Shown here one piece after another: positions 55,599 to 64,000 of a DNA stretch of 64,000 nucleotides. A model generated the notes under the pieces. It was given only the letters and a program-made list of their open reading frames with translations, had not been told where the DNA came from and ran no database searches. Position 1 is the first letter of the stretch, and each line of letters starts with the position of its first letter. Where the stretch lies: assembly GCA_964391735.1 (NCBI GenBank), contig CAYMNF010000004.1, forward strand, positions 1 through 64,000, in the 5' to 3' direction. Source of the stretch: CAG-1031 sp964391735 (GTDB lineage: Bacteria > Bacteroidota > Bacteroidia > Bacteroidales > Muribaculaceae). The position numbers and the translations under genes were made by a program.

Positions 55599-58500
55599 TT
55601 AAATGCCAACGGCAAATTTGCTTGTGAAGTCACGCTCGTTCTCGGTGATTACAACAATGTAAACACCTTGTTCCAGGGCTATCTCAAGCTCGGGGTCTGA
55701 GGTCTGTACCGTCACCACATTCAGGCCGTTAGGCTTGAAGATGCGCACCAAGGCATCACCTTGCAGGCCCGTTATCACGCAATTGTCGTTGCCGGCAATA
55801 ATGCGGTATACGGGGGTCTCGACATCCTCAAGGCCGGTAACAAGCGATTTGGCGTTGACGGTGAAGCGCGGCTCGGTCGAGGCCGGGGCGCGGCGCATGC
55901 CGTTCACCTTCTGTACCGGCTTGGTGTTGGCCTCAACTTCAAACTCGTATGTGGGATTCTCCTCATCAGCCTCCCAGACATGACCGGTGCGGTTGTCTGT
56001 GATGTTGATTTTGTACTTCTCCATGCCTGAGGCGCTTGACAGGTTCAGGCGCAGTGTCCCGCTCTCCGGGCTGTTCACGCCCATGTCAACGGTCTTGCCG
56101 TCGGTGCTGTTTACAGCGGCCGGGTGGCCCTCCTCGGTGAAGGTGTACAACTCAGGTGAAGAGCCCTCCATGTTCCACAGCTTGGCTGCATCCTCGTTGG
56201 GAACAAAGTTGTTGTTGGCACTCTCATCAAATGTTATCACAACGCGGTCATATACCTTGTCATCGCGCATAAGATCAAGGGTGATCTGGCGCTTCTCGGT
56301 CAGGGTATAGGCGCGGGTGCGTTTGGTCTGTTGCCCCTCCTTGGCCACCGTGGTGACGGTGAAGGTAGCATCGTCGGCCATCGTCTGTACAAAGTATGAC
56401 TGGAAGGGGTGAATCTGATGCTCAGCCTCATACTCGGTCATGTCATGTACCTCATAGTTGCCCGTTTCGGGATTGCGCTGATACAAGAACTTGGTTACCT
56501 TGTTCTCGTCGTATGACACATTCTGGCTCTTGGTCAGGTTGATGTTTGACAGGTAGGGGTTACCGATCAGGTTCCAACCCTCATGTATCACGGCACCGGC
56601 GGGTGACGTGTGGTGGGCCAGGTTGTCGATGGTGACATCATTCTGGCTCAGCAGTGAACCGTTGCCAATGCTCATTGAGTGGTCAAGCTCGGTGATAACC
56701 TCAAGCTGCACCTGTTCGCCATCGGGCAGTGAACCCTGTTTGAACTCGGCGTCAATCTCAAGGGTAGCATACGGGGTGGTTGTGCGCAGGCTCTTCTCCA
56801 TGTTCGAGGCGTCTTCAACCTTGCCGCTTTCACCCTTGATGCTCTCATCCATAACCTCACGCAGGGTTCCGTTGGCCAGTGACAACTCTACCAACGGCTC
56901 AAAGTTGAACTGCAGCTTCAGCTCGTTTGACTCGGCGCCCTGGGCGTTGACGGTGATAGTGTTGTTGCCGAATTTGTCAACCTTGTCAAGATTCAGCTTA
57001 ACGGTGTAGCGGTTCTCGGGTTTGTTGAAGTCCATCTCATCGGTCTCGGCATCCTCGCGCTGTATGGTGGCATACTCCGTCTCATTGACAACCAATTGTA
57101 CCGGCTTGTCATAGTTACGCGGTTGCAGCAGCACGTCTGAAAGAATGGAAACCTCGCTTACATTCTCGGGGAGGGTCAGCGTGGGCACCTCATCATCGGT
57201 CATGGTCATGCCGTTGGCGGTGTTGCGGTCAAACAGCAGTTGCAACTTGGCCGGATACTGGGCACCAAGGTTGTTAAGCTCGTCGGGATAGTTGAAGAAC
57301 ATTACCTCTGAAGCATTTGCCAGGTAAGATGCCGGGATGCTGAAGGTGGCAATACCGTCCTCAACATTGTCGGCATGGATAAATCCGGCAAGGTGCTCGG
57401 TTGAACCGGTGCGACGCAGGGCCACAGCCATCGGGTCATCCTTCCTGATTGCACGGTGGCGATAGTCAAGTGTAACGGTGGCGTCTGAACCGGTTGACAC
57501 TGCCTGGCGGTCAAAGGCCAGTGAATAGAAGTCCTGTGAGTGGGCAGTGTAGGTCTGGAAGTCATGGTTCAGGTAGCAGTAGGGCACGCCGTGGAAGGCT
57601 GATACCCATGTCGACAGGTTGGCGTTGCCGGCCTGTGATACCGAGATGGGTGATTCCTCATGCGTCGTGTAGCCGGACATTCGCGGGTTGCTGGGCAGGG
57701 GAGTAACCTCCTCAAACTCTGCTGAACCCTCGTTGCCGATAACGGTCTTTATCTCCATGTTGCCGGCAAGTTCGCGGCGCATGCCGTCACCGTCGGTGTA
57801 GTCCATGTTGACGTAGGCCACAAGTCCCTCATCGCCCAACGACGGGGTCTCGGTCATATACTTCAGAATCTCAGCGCGGTCAAGAGCACGTCCCCAAACA
57901 CCTACCTGGTCAAATGCGCCCACAAAGATGTCGTTGGCGTCTGACACGGTGGTAATTGATGAGTTCTTGCCCAAGAACAGCGACCCGACGCCGTCACCGT
58001 TGAGGGTGGGAGCATTGTAGTTGCCGGTGAAGGTGTACTCATAACCGTTCTTGTAGAAGCGTATCTTGCCTTTACCAACAACCATTGCCAAGTGTACCCA
58101 TTGGCCGAGGTCTTCGGTGGTGACCTTAACCGAGTTGTCTGAGTTGCAACCCTCGTTGTTATAGGTCATACGCGGCATACCGTTGCGCAACAACAGACCG
58201 GTAAGGCGGTTGTTGCCGTCTCGCAGGGTTGCCAGGTTGAGGTCGCTCTTGTTCAGGCAGGCCTCGTCATCGATGCGCACCCAGGTCATTATGGTGAACT
58301 CGTTCTTCCCTATCAGGGCGTTGAAGTCAATGATATTACCAACCTGTGCGTACGATTTGTTAAGCTTCAGGGCGTTGCCGAATACCTTCGGGGCTATGCG
58401 GTTGCGCACCTCGATGTTCTTCGGTATCAATGACGGGCGGGTATTGCCCAAACTGTCAATGGCAATGGGGTTGTCATTGCTTCGCAGGGTGGTGCGCACC

Positions 58501-61500
58501 GTGTTGTTGAATCCGCCAAGTTGTGACAGGTCAAGGCGCAACTGTCCGCGAGCCTTTATCTTGTTGTCAACCGAGTCAAGTGCAAAATACAGGCCGCCGG
58601 CTTGCAGTATGCCGTCTGACTCAATCTGGTACACTTTGTCAGGTGCCTCAAAACCTGATACTGTATAGGCTGTGATGGGGAAGGTTACGTTATTCTCATC
58701 ATAAACGTTGAGGATACCGTCGGGGCCTACACCCTCAATCTCAATCTCGATAGCGGGTTTGGTGGCTACAATCAGAATCTTCTTGTCAAAGATTTCCTCG
58801 CCATATACGCCACTCAGGCAGATAGCACCCTTGTCGGCAAGATAACGTGCTGTACCCTTGGGCTCCCACAGCTGTTTTTCAACGCGTGAGTCAGCAACAT
58901 ATATGCGATACTCGCGCTTGGGGTCAAATTCACCCTCAACGGGGTAGAAGACATATTCAATGAAGTACTCGTCAACCAAAGCATCGTCAAACGGGTGGAT
59001 CAGGTAACCCATCGGGTGGTAATCCAAGTAGTCGGTGTCAAGGTTGTCCTCCTCATTCTGCCATTGTGAAGCATCAAAGACATACACACCGAGTTCTGAG
59101 TTAACCGTCGGTGGTACCTTTTTGGGGTCAGGAACCTTTTTGGCGTCTTTGGCCTGAGCATAGAAGAAGGGGAACTCGGCACGTTGAACCGTCATAATAG
59201 GTGTGGTGGTGACGTTCCCGGCCGCATCCGTTTTGGAGGTGTTGAAGTCAAAGACTCCACTGCCCGGCAGAGAAAGATAGCGAGCGCAAACGGGCACGTT
59301 CATCAGCGGATATGTAACCTCGGCACGAACCCTATTCTTGATGGGTCGGCAGGTGAAGGTCTCCATATCACCCTCCAACGAACCGCGGTTAAAGTTGTAG
59401 TATACAACCATGCCATCCTTATTCTCAAGGTTGGTTGAGTGCATCTCCTCACGCAGCTCAGCCTGGGTAAGTGCCTTGTTCCAAATCTTCAGCTCATCAA
59501 TCGAGCCTGAAAGGGCGTTGCGCTCGATACCATCGGCAAACAGTGACAGAATCATGCTGCTGTTGAGGGTATACTCGGGGTACTGTCGCGGAGCTGAGGC
59601 AACCTGCTTGCCGTTTACATACAAGCTTACATTGCCATAGCGCTCATGTACCACGGCCACGTGGCTCCATTTGCCGAGCTCTATCGGGCCTGAGATGCTG
59701 GGGTTCTGGTTCAGAGTAGTCTCATAGTAAGGCTGCGGGAATACCTGTGACGGAGAATAGTCAAACTTCAGGCGTCCGCTTTCAATTGACAGCTCCCAAC
59801 CTTTGGGGTGGCCGTAGCGGGCTTTGTTACATATAATATCACCGTTGCTTGTCGGGTACAACCACATATCCACGGTGAAGTCGCCAAAGAAGTAGTCAAC
59901 ATAACCCAAGTCAAGACGGCCCTTACCGTTTGATGAGATAGCCATACCCGGCTCGCTGATAAGCGGCAGGTCCTCGTCAAGCGACGGGGCGCGGCGAATA
60001 CCGCGGGCATCGGCAACCTGCACGGCGTTGTCATGCTCTGCGGCTACCGGCTGAGGTTCAGGAATGGTATATACCGCTGAGGTGGTCTTCACGTCGGGCG
60101 ACTCACGCAGGGTCAGCTCAAGCTGCACGCGGTCACCGGGGTTCAGGTCATATTGCAGGTACTGGTAGGGGCAGTTAACGTCAACATCGTTCACAGTCCA
60201 CTTGAAGTAGTAGTACAACGGAATCTCCCACTTGGTGTCGATACCTACAGTGCGACGCCCGGCCTTGTGTGAGTACTCCTTGAGGGCAAAACCGTTGTCA
60301 AAGTAGCGGTCGGCGGGGTTCTGCAGGTCAGCAACCCATACCGAGCGGCCATAGTCGGCGATTACCATCTCCTGGGTGGTGTAGTTGATCTCGGCTGAAC
60401 CGAACTTGCCGCTGTTGTAGCCGCGAGTCCAGTATTTCCAACCGCCGGTGTCGTATGTGCCGGCCTTTTTGTCGGTACACTCAAGCAGGTATATACCGGC
60501 GCTACCCGCATGCAAGAAGTAGAGGTCACCGCTACCCTCATGGTAGAACAGGCGTGAACACTGAATGTTTGGGAGCGTGTTGCCACCCATGCGCTCAACA
60601 AGGCCTGTCGAGATGGTGTAGCGGTTAACATACCCGGTATATCCAAGGTAAATAACATCGCTGTTGTTGGGGTCGGTTGCCAAAACAGCGTTGGGGAAGG
60701 AGGCGGCATTGCCGGTGGTGGGGTTGATTACCGTCTCAAATGTGTCACCGTTGTCGGTTGACTTTTTCAACTGATTACCGTTGGTAATTACATATATGGT
60801 AGATTTACCCTTGTCGCGGCAAAGACCGAACTTGTTCTGCCAGCCAATGGCCGAGCCAACATTGGGCTCAAGGTTAACAATGGTGTAACCGAGGTCATCA
60901 CAACGCATCAGCGAGCGGCCGGCAACACCCGTGCGGGTTATGTACCATGAGCCTGACACAACGTCAGCCTTGGTCTTGGCGTTCCACCATGAGTTTACGG
61001 GCATGTGTTCGGGGTCAAAACCGTATGCCCCGGCACCACCTGATACATAGCAGGTACCGGTGTAGGGGTTTACGAACGATTCACTACCCTCATATCCGAT
61101 AGCTTTACCCCAGCGGCCATAACGGTAAGTCTGTCCGTCATTATCCTGGGTATTACCAAACATCGTTTGATCACCAAACTCATTTACAGCTATATGGTAG
61201 AAAAGGTTTTGGCCCATATCGCCTGCAATGTGCTGCCAGTCGGTCCAAGGGGTGTGGGGGATAGCTTTAGACTCAGGGATGTCATGGGTCTGAATCATTA
61301 GCAGACCTACATCCGAACCACGGAATACACGGCCGGTTTTGTGGCCGCGGATAAAGTGGTTGTCTGAGTTGTGGTTTGCAGCAGGTGCAAATGTAAAGTT
61401 GCCGTTGGGGTCCAAGTGGCGCAGGGAGTTTGCCCAGTGCAGGTTGGACCATGTGCGGCCACCGTCTTTTGAGCTACCGGTACTCAATGCGCAGGCATAT

Positions 61501-62984
61501 AGTTTGGACGTATCGGCCCAGTTAACACCGAAACCACCAAGCCATGGACCGGCGATTTCCAAACCAAACAGGTTGCCGGTACCAATGCCGTAGGCAACAT
61601 CCTGCAGAGTTGTCCAGTTCTGTCCACCGTCATCTGAGCGGTAGCAAGCCGTGTATTCACCACCGGCTACATAACCGCCCGTGGCAAAGAACCACTCGTT
61701 GGGGTTATTGGGGTTGATTTGCAGGTCGCCGGGTTGCGTTGCGGGACAGGGAAACAGGTACTCGGCACTGGCATTGGCACCCTTGTCACCGGCAAAACCG
61801 GTGGCCTTGCGTTCAGAACCCACACCGGGACCATCGGTACCCCAAACCTTGAAGTGCATACGTGCTACAGCGTATGCAAACAGGTAGCCATATCTGTCTT
61901 TTTGAATCTTGTCCAGGTCAATGTACATGATTTGGCGTGACGTGGGCAACAGAATCCTATTCTTGTTTGTGGGGTGTTGAACAAGATATTGGAACCAAAC
62001 ACCGGTAGCACCGGTCTCAGGGTTCTTCTCTTTCCAGTTAGCTGAGACATCAACCTGTGTCCAGGTCTTACACATGTCCTCACTAATCCACAACTTGCTG
62101 TTCCATCCGCCGTTGGTACAACCCAGGAACCAGAGCTTGCCGTTGGCATCGCGGAAACAGTCACCGCGTTTGAAGCCCTTGTGGGTAGCACCTTGTACGC
62201 GGGTCCAGGACTGACCGCCGTTGGTTGACTCGTATACCGAACTATTGTCCATAAAGGCCCACAGGTGGTTCCAGTCGTTCGGGTCAACCGGTATAGCATA
62301 GCCGACGCAGGTTGAGCGGTTTTCACGGTCGGGGATACGGTCGGTTATACAATCCCAAGATTTACCGCAGTCGTCGGTCTTGAAGATACCGCCACCGTCG
62401 GGCGAAACATAGAATTTATCAGGGTCCTCGGGGTGCAAGGTCATCCAACTGATACGGCCGCAACTGGGCTTGAACAGTGGCTCGCGGAAGAAACCCGGCG
62501 TGCGGGTTGAACGGTATTTTGGTTCAATATATTCTTCAGGGGGGTAATAAGCATTCAAGTCAGCAGCAGGAACTTTTTGCTTCACGCTTTTGCGCATCTC
62601 TGCGCTGAAGGTCGTGTCAATGAACACAAACATTGAGTCGTTCACACCGGTACGTCCGTACGCGGGCAGCCACTGCTTTTTATAGTCGCCATAGCCAAGT
62701 TTCTTTTTGGCCTCTTTCTTATTGGCGATGGCTGTCTGCATAATGGGGACGATTTCGGTGGGATACCAGCCCTCACTTGCCAACTTCAGGTAAACTTTGT
62801 CATCAAGCAGATCCTCCATATCCACCGGCTGGAATAGGGTATCAGGCAGCTCTCGCGACTTGTTGATAAGTTGCGAAAAGTTGCCTTTGCCTTTATTGGC
62901 CGGCTCTTTGGCAGCGTAACTGTAAGCACCGCATGCCGCAGCAAGGATTATGGAAGAAAAGAATAGATTTGTTTTCTTTGCCAT
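55599..62984 (-). CDS. Giant secreted BNR/LamG protein with C-terminal sorting-type domain
   Basis: 2461 residues. Signal about 1-24 (ending AYSYAA). A BNR/VPS10-like propeller covers about 170-900 (VSPDGGGIFKTDDCGKSWDC; STNGGQSWTRVQG; SDDGGQNWTTLQD). Two LamG/concanavalin-like domains follow: about 1020-1190 (DYFFGDFTVDMWLYPTS; SVSLYVNGKQVA-like) and about 1600-1760 (NEFTIMTWVRIDDE; KIRFYKNGYEYTFTG). A long Ig-like region and the C-terminal sorting domain (LEIALEQGVYIVVITENERDFTSKFAVGI) complete it. RRAP motifs occur before the first LamG (GIRRAPSL) and before the C-terminal domain (GMRRAPAS). Surface binding of glycans or proteins is inference; no enzyme signature is complete. Confidence 0.8.
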   Translation of the reverse strand: MAKKTNLFFSSIILAAACGAYSYAAKEPANKGKGNFSQLINKSRELPDTLFQPVDMEDLLDDKVYLKLASEGWYPTEIVPIMQTAIANKKEAKKKLGYGDYKKQWLPAYGRTGVNDSMFVFIDTTFSAEMRKSVKQKVPAADLNAYYPPEEYIEPKYRSTRTPGFFREPLFKPSCGRISWMTLHPEDPDKFYVSPDGGGIFKTDDCGKSWDCITDRIPDRENRSTCVGYAIPVDPNDWNHLWAFMDNSSVYESTNGGQSWTRVQGATHKGFKRGDCFRDANGKLWFLGCTNGGWNSKLWISEDMCKTWTQVDVSANWKEKNPETGATGVWFQYLVQHPTNKNRILLPTSRQIMYIDLDKIQKDRYGYLFAYAVARMHFKVWGTDGPGVGSERKATGFAGDKGANASAEYLFPCPATQPGDLQINPNNPNEWFFATGGYVAGGEYTACYRSDDGGQNWTTLQDVAYGIGTGNLFGLEIAGPWLGGFGVNWADTSKLYACALSTGSSKDGGRTWSNLHWANSLRHLDPNGNFTFAPAANHNSDNHFIRGHKTGRVFRGSDVGLLMIQTHDIPESKAIPHTPWTDWQHIAGDMGQNLFYHIAVNEFGDQTMFGNTQDNDGQTYRYGRWGKAIGYEGSESFVNPYTGTCYVSGGAGAYGFDPEHMPVNSWWNAKTKADVVSGSWYITRTGVAGRSLMRCDDLGYTIVNLEPNVGSAIGWQNKFGLCRDKGKSTIYVITNGNQLKKSTDNGDTFETVINPTTGNAASFPNAVLATDPNNSDVIYLGYTGYVNRYTISTGLVERMGGNTLPNIQCSRLFYHEGSGDLYFLHAGSAGIYLLECTDKKAGTYDTGGWKYWTRGYNSGKFGSAEINYTTQEMVIADYGRSVWVADLQNPADRYFDNGFALKEYSHKAGRRTVGIDTKWEIPLYYYFKWTVNDVDVNCPYQYLQYDLNPGDRVQLELTLRESPDVKTTSAVYTIPEPQPVAAEHDNAVQVADARGIRRAPSLDEDLPLISEPGMAISSNGKGRLDLGYVDYFFGDFTVDMWLYPTSNGDIICNKARYGHPKGWELSIESGRLKFDYSPSQVFPQPYYETTLNQNPSISGPIELGKWSHVAVVHERYGNVSLYVNGKQVASAPRQYPEYTLNSSMILSLFADGIERNALSGSIDELKIWNKALTQAELREEMHSTNLENKDGMVVYYNFNRGSLEGDMETFTCRPIKNRVRAEVTYPLMNVPVCARYLSLPGSGVFDFNTSKTDAAGNVTTTPIMTVQRAEFPFFYAQAKDAKKVPDPKKVPPTVNSELGVYVFDASQWQNEEDNLDTDYLDYHPMGYLIHPFDDALVDEYFIEYVFYPVEGEFDPKREYRIYVADSRVEKQLWEPKGTARYLADKGAICLSGVYGEEIFDKKILIVATKPAIEIEIEGVGPDGILNVYDENNVTFPITAYTVSGFEAPDKVYQIESDGILQAGGLYFALDSVDNKIKARGQLRLDLSQLGGFNNTVRTTLRSNDNPIAIDSLGNTRPSLIPKNIEVRNRIAPKVFGNALKLNKSYAQVGNIIDFNALIGKNEFTIMTWVRIDDEACLNKSDLNLATLRDGNNRLTGLLLRNGMPRMTYNNEGCNSDNSVKVTTEDLGQWVHLAMVVGKGKIRFYKNGYEYTFTGNYNAPTLNGDGVGSLFLGKNSSITTVSDANDIFVGAFDQVGVWGRALDRAEILKYMTETPSLGDEGLVAYVNMDYTDGDGMRRELAGNMEIKTVIGNEGSAEFEEVTPLPSNPRMSGYTTHEESPISVSQAGNANLSTWVSAFHGVPYCYLNHDFQTYTAHSQDFYSLAFDRQAVSTGSDATVTLDYRHRAIRKDDPMAVALRRTGSTEHLAGFIHADNVEDGIATFSIPASYLANASEVMFFNYPDELNNLGAQYPAKLQLLFDRNTANGMTMTDDEVPTLTLPENVSEVSILSDVLLQPRNYDKPVQLVVNETEYATIQREDAETDEMDFNKPENRYTVKLNLDKVDKFGNNTITVNAQGAESNELKLQFNFEPLVELSLANGTLREVMDESIKGESGKVEDASNMEKSLRTTTPYATLEIDAEFKQGSLPDGEQVQLEVITELDHSMSIGNGSLLSQNDVTIDNLAHHTSPAGAVIHEGWNLIGNPYLSNINLTKSQNVSYDENKVTKFLYQRNPETGNYEVHDMTEYEAEHQIHPFQSYFVQTMADDATFTVTTVAKEGQQTKRTRAYTLTEKRQITLDLMRDDKVYDRVVITFDESANNNFVPNEDAAKLWNMEGSSPELYTFTEEGHPAAVNSTDGKTVDMGVNSPESGTLRLNLSSASGMEKYKINITDNRTGHVWEADEENPTYEFEVEANTKPVQKVNGMRRAPASTEPRFTVNAKSLVTGLEDVETPVYRIIAGNDNCVITGLQGDALVRIFKPNGLNVVTVQTSDPELEIALEQGVYIVVITENERDFTSKFAVGI

Positions 62985-63033
62985 AAATCTTTGTTAGAGA
63001 AGTATTTGGGTTTATTATTCTACAATAGCTATG

Positions 63034-63056
63034 TCGGGAAAAGGCATGGTTCCCGA
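63034..63056 (-). other. Stem-loop at the predicted 5' end of the LamG transcript
   Basis: TCGGGAA (63056-63050 on the minus strand) pairs with TTCCCGA (63040-63034), a perfect 7-bp stem with a 9-nt loop. It begins within a few bases of the predicted start. Confidence 0.45.
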
Positions 63057-63064
63057 AATTTGCG

Positions 63065-63096
63065 CAAAATTACGAAAAAAATGTCACATACCCAAC
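63065..63096 (-). promoter_or_regulatory. Promoter of the giant LamG protein gene
   Basis: Minus-strand GTTG at 63096-63093 (3 of 4 bases), a 20-bp spacer and TAATTTTG at 63072-63065. The predicted start near 63058 gives a leader of about 75 nt. Confidence 0.6.
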
Positions 63097-63139
63097 ATGC
63101 TCCCCGCCGCTTGCCCCCGAGGGCGCGAAATCATTAATA

Positions 63140-63171
63140 TTTGCAGATTTATGGAAACTTCTATAATTTTG
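63140..63171 (+). promoter_or_regulatory. Promoter of mutA
   Basis: TTTG at 63140-63143, a 20-bp spacer and TAATTTTG at 63164-63171, a full consensus match. Leader of about 72 nt. Confidence 0.75.
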
Positions 63172-63180
63172 CAGCGATTA

Positions 63181-63196
63181 GGGACGCTTGCGTCCC
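63181..63196 (+). other. Stem-loop at the predicted 5' end of the mutA transcript
   Basis: GGGACGC-TT-GCGTCCC, seven perfectly complementary bases, starting about 10 nt after the -7 box. It would form a hairpin at or very near the mRNA 5' end. Confidence 0.45.
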
Positions 63197-63250
63197 CGCT
63201 TGTACCATGAATAAACATTAAATTATCTGCATATACAATTATTACAAGCA

Positions 63251-64000
63251 ATGGCAAAACAGAAAGAACGCCTGTTTGACATGTTTCCCCCTGTGTCCAC
63301 CGAGGAGTGGAAAGCAAAGGTGGAGGCAGACCTGAAAGGCGCCCCGTTTGACAAGAAACTGGTTTGGCGTACATCAGAGGGTTTTAACGTTCAACCCATG
63401 TATCGTGCTGAGGACATCGCCGACTTCACAACCACCGACTCGCTGCCCGGGCAGTTCCCCTACGTCAGGGGTACCCGCGTCAACAACGACTGGCTGGTGC
63501 GTCAGGAGATTATCGCCGACACCCCCGAGGAGGCCAACAAGGTTGCCCGCGACGTCTTGGGCAAGGGCATTACCTCACTGGGCTTCACCGTTGAGAACCC
63601 CGATAAGCAGACCTTGGACATACTGCTGAAGGATATCGAGGCTCCCAAGGTTGAACTCAACTTCACCACATGTCCCAAAAAGGCACTTCCGCTTGCCAAG
63701 GCTTTGGTTGAGTGGCTCAAGGAGAAGGGCTGGGAGAAGGAATTCCGCGGCTCGATTGACTTCAACCCCATGCGCCGCCAGCTGCGCCACGGCGAGCCGT
63801 TCCCCGGCAATCCCGTCGAGATGGCTAAGGAGCTGCTGCAGGCCGTGAAGGATGTTCCCGAGCTGAGGGTGCTGAGCGTGGACTCATACATGTTCACCAA
63901 CGCCGGCGCTTATATATATCAGGAGTTGGGTTTCGCCCTGTCATGGGGCGCTTGGTGGATGACGGCTCTCACCGATGCCGGTGTCCCCGCCGCAGAGGTT
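63251..64000 (+). CDS. mutA: Methylmalonyl-CoA mutase small subunit, N-terminal part (cut by window edge)
   Basis: The reading frame opens with MAKQKERLFDMFPPVSTEEW at 63251 and is open to the end of the window (250 codons). The sequence includes APFDKKLVWRTSEGFNVQPM and FPYVRGTR, typical of the beta (small) chain of methylmalonyl-CoA mutase. The chain pairs with MutB, which binds B12; together they interconvert succinyl-CoA and methylmalonyl-CoA in the succinate-propionate pathway of Bacteroidales. mutB is expected directly downstream, outside the window. It has its own consensus promoter, divergent from the LamG protein gene. Confidence 0.95.
   Translation, partial: MAKQKERLFDMFPPVSTEEWKAKVEADLKGAPFDKKLVWRTSEGFNVQPMYRAEDIADFTTTDSLPGQFPYVRGTRVNNDWLVRQEIIADTPEEANKVARDVLGKGITSLGFTVENPDKQTLDILLKDIEAPKVELNFTTCPKKALPLAKALVEWLKEKGWEKEFRGSIDFNPMRRQLRHGEPFPGNPVEMAKELLQAVKDVPELRVLSVDSYMFTNAGAYIYQELGFALSWGAWWMTALTDAGVPAAEV

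Noticed and set aside
1..64000. CRISPR array, insertion sequence, prophage or integron in the window
   Set aside because: No regular short repeats with spacers, no transposase, integrase or phage structural gene was seen on either strand.

Overview
The window is chromosomal DNA of a Bacteroidales bacterium, probably a gut commensal of the Muribaculaceae/Barnesiella/Prevotella type. Four lines of evidence support this. Promoters fit the Bacteroidetes primary-sigma pattern (TTTG, 19-21 bp, TAnnTTTG) at several independent places. There are phylum-typical families (DUF3256, DUF6089, DUF6242). The gene order DUF6089-uppS-bamA-ompH-ompH is typical of the order. Giant secreted proteins end in sorting-type C-terminal domains. 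Rank below order is inference. The window holds one 100-N scaffold gap (39341-39440), so it is from a draft or metagenome assembly. I see no IS element, prophage, integrase or CRISPR array; it reads as core chromosome with a few lineage-specific surface and metal/redox loci.

Layout. 1-1.5 kb: start of rpsF, a YbhN-like membrane protein and tRNA-Gln. 1.8-8.7 kb: a 2276-residue secreted repeat protein with a long structured 5' leader. 9.2-21 kb (minus strand): tRNA-Pro, then a train read as spoIID-ampG-DUF6056-ABC exporter-hypothetical-DUF3256-xseA-xseB-polA. 21-28 kb: outer-membrane biogenesis operon DUF6242-DUF6089-uppS-bamA-ompH-ompH. 28-37.8 kb: a small frameshifted gene, gmd, uvrB, menaquinone methyltransferase, purC, then an atypical ddl, a membrane-anchored murF-like ligase and an alpha/beta hydrolase, then a ZIP metal transporter. 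37.9-43.7 kb (plus strand): porin, imelysin lipoprotein (interrupted by the gap), di-heme oxidoreductase lipoprotein and a ResB-CcsA type cytochrome c assembly protein. 43.8-45 kb: a phosphoribosyltransferase-HAD pair. 45-52.4 kb (minus strand): relA-lipoprotein-lytic transglycosylase-uvrA-GNAT. 52.5-63 kb: two very large secreted proteins (a NPCBM-like one and a BNR/LamG one). 63.25 kb to the end: start of mutA, the small subunit of methylmalonyl-CoA mutase, used in propionate formation.

How the parts work together. Much of the window serves the envelope: precursor synthesis (uppS, ddl, murF-like), peptidoglycan remodelling and recycling (SpoIID/LytB, AmpG-like, MltD-like), outer membrane assembly (BamA, two Skp/OmpH) and large surface proteins. 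DNA repair is represented by uvrA, uvrB, polA and xseAB. The most system-like locus is the plus-strand porin-imelysin-diheme-CcsA operon next to the divergent ZIP transporter. It looks like a metal (probably iron) acquisition unit that carries its own heme-attachment machinery, with an inverted repeat embedded in its promoter.
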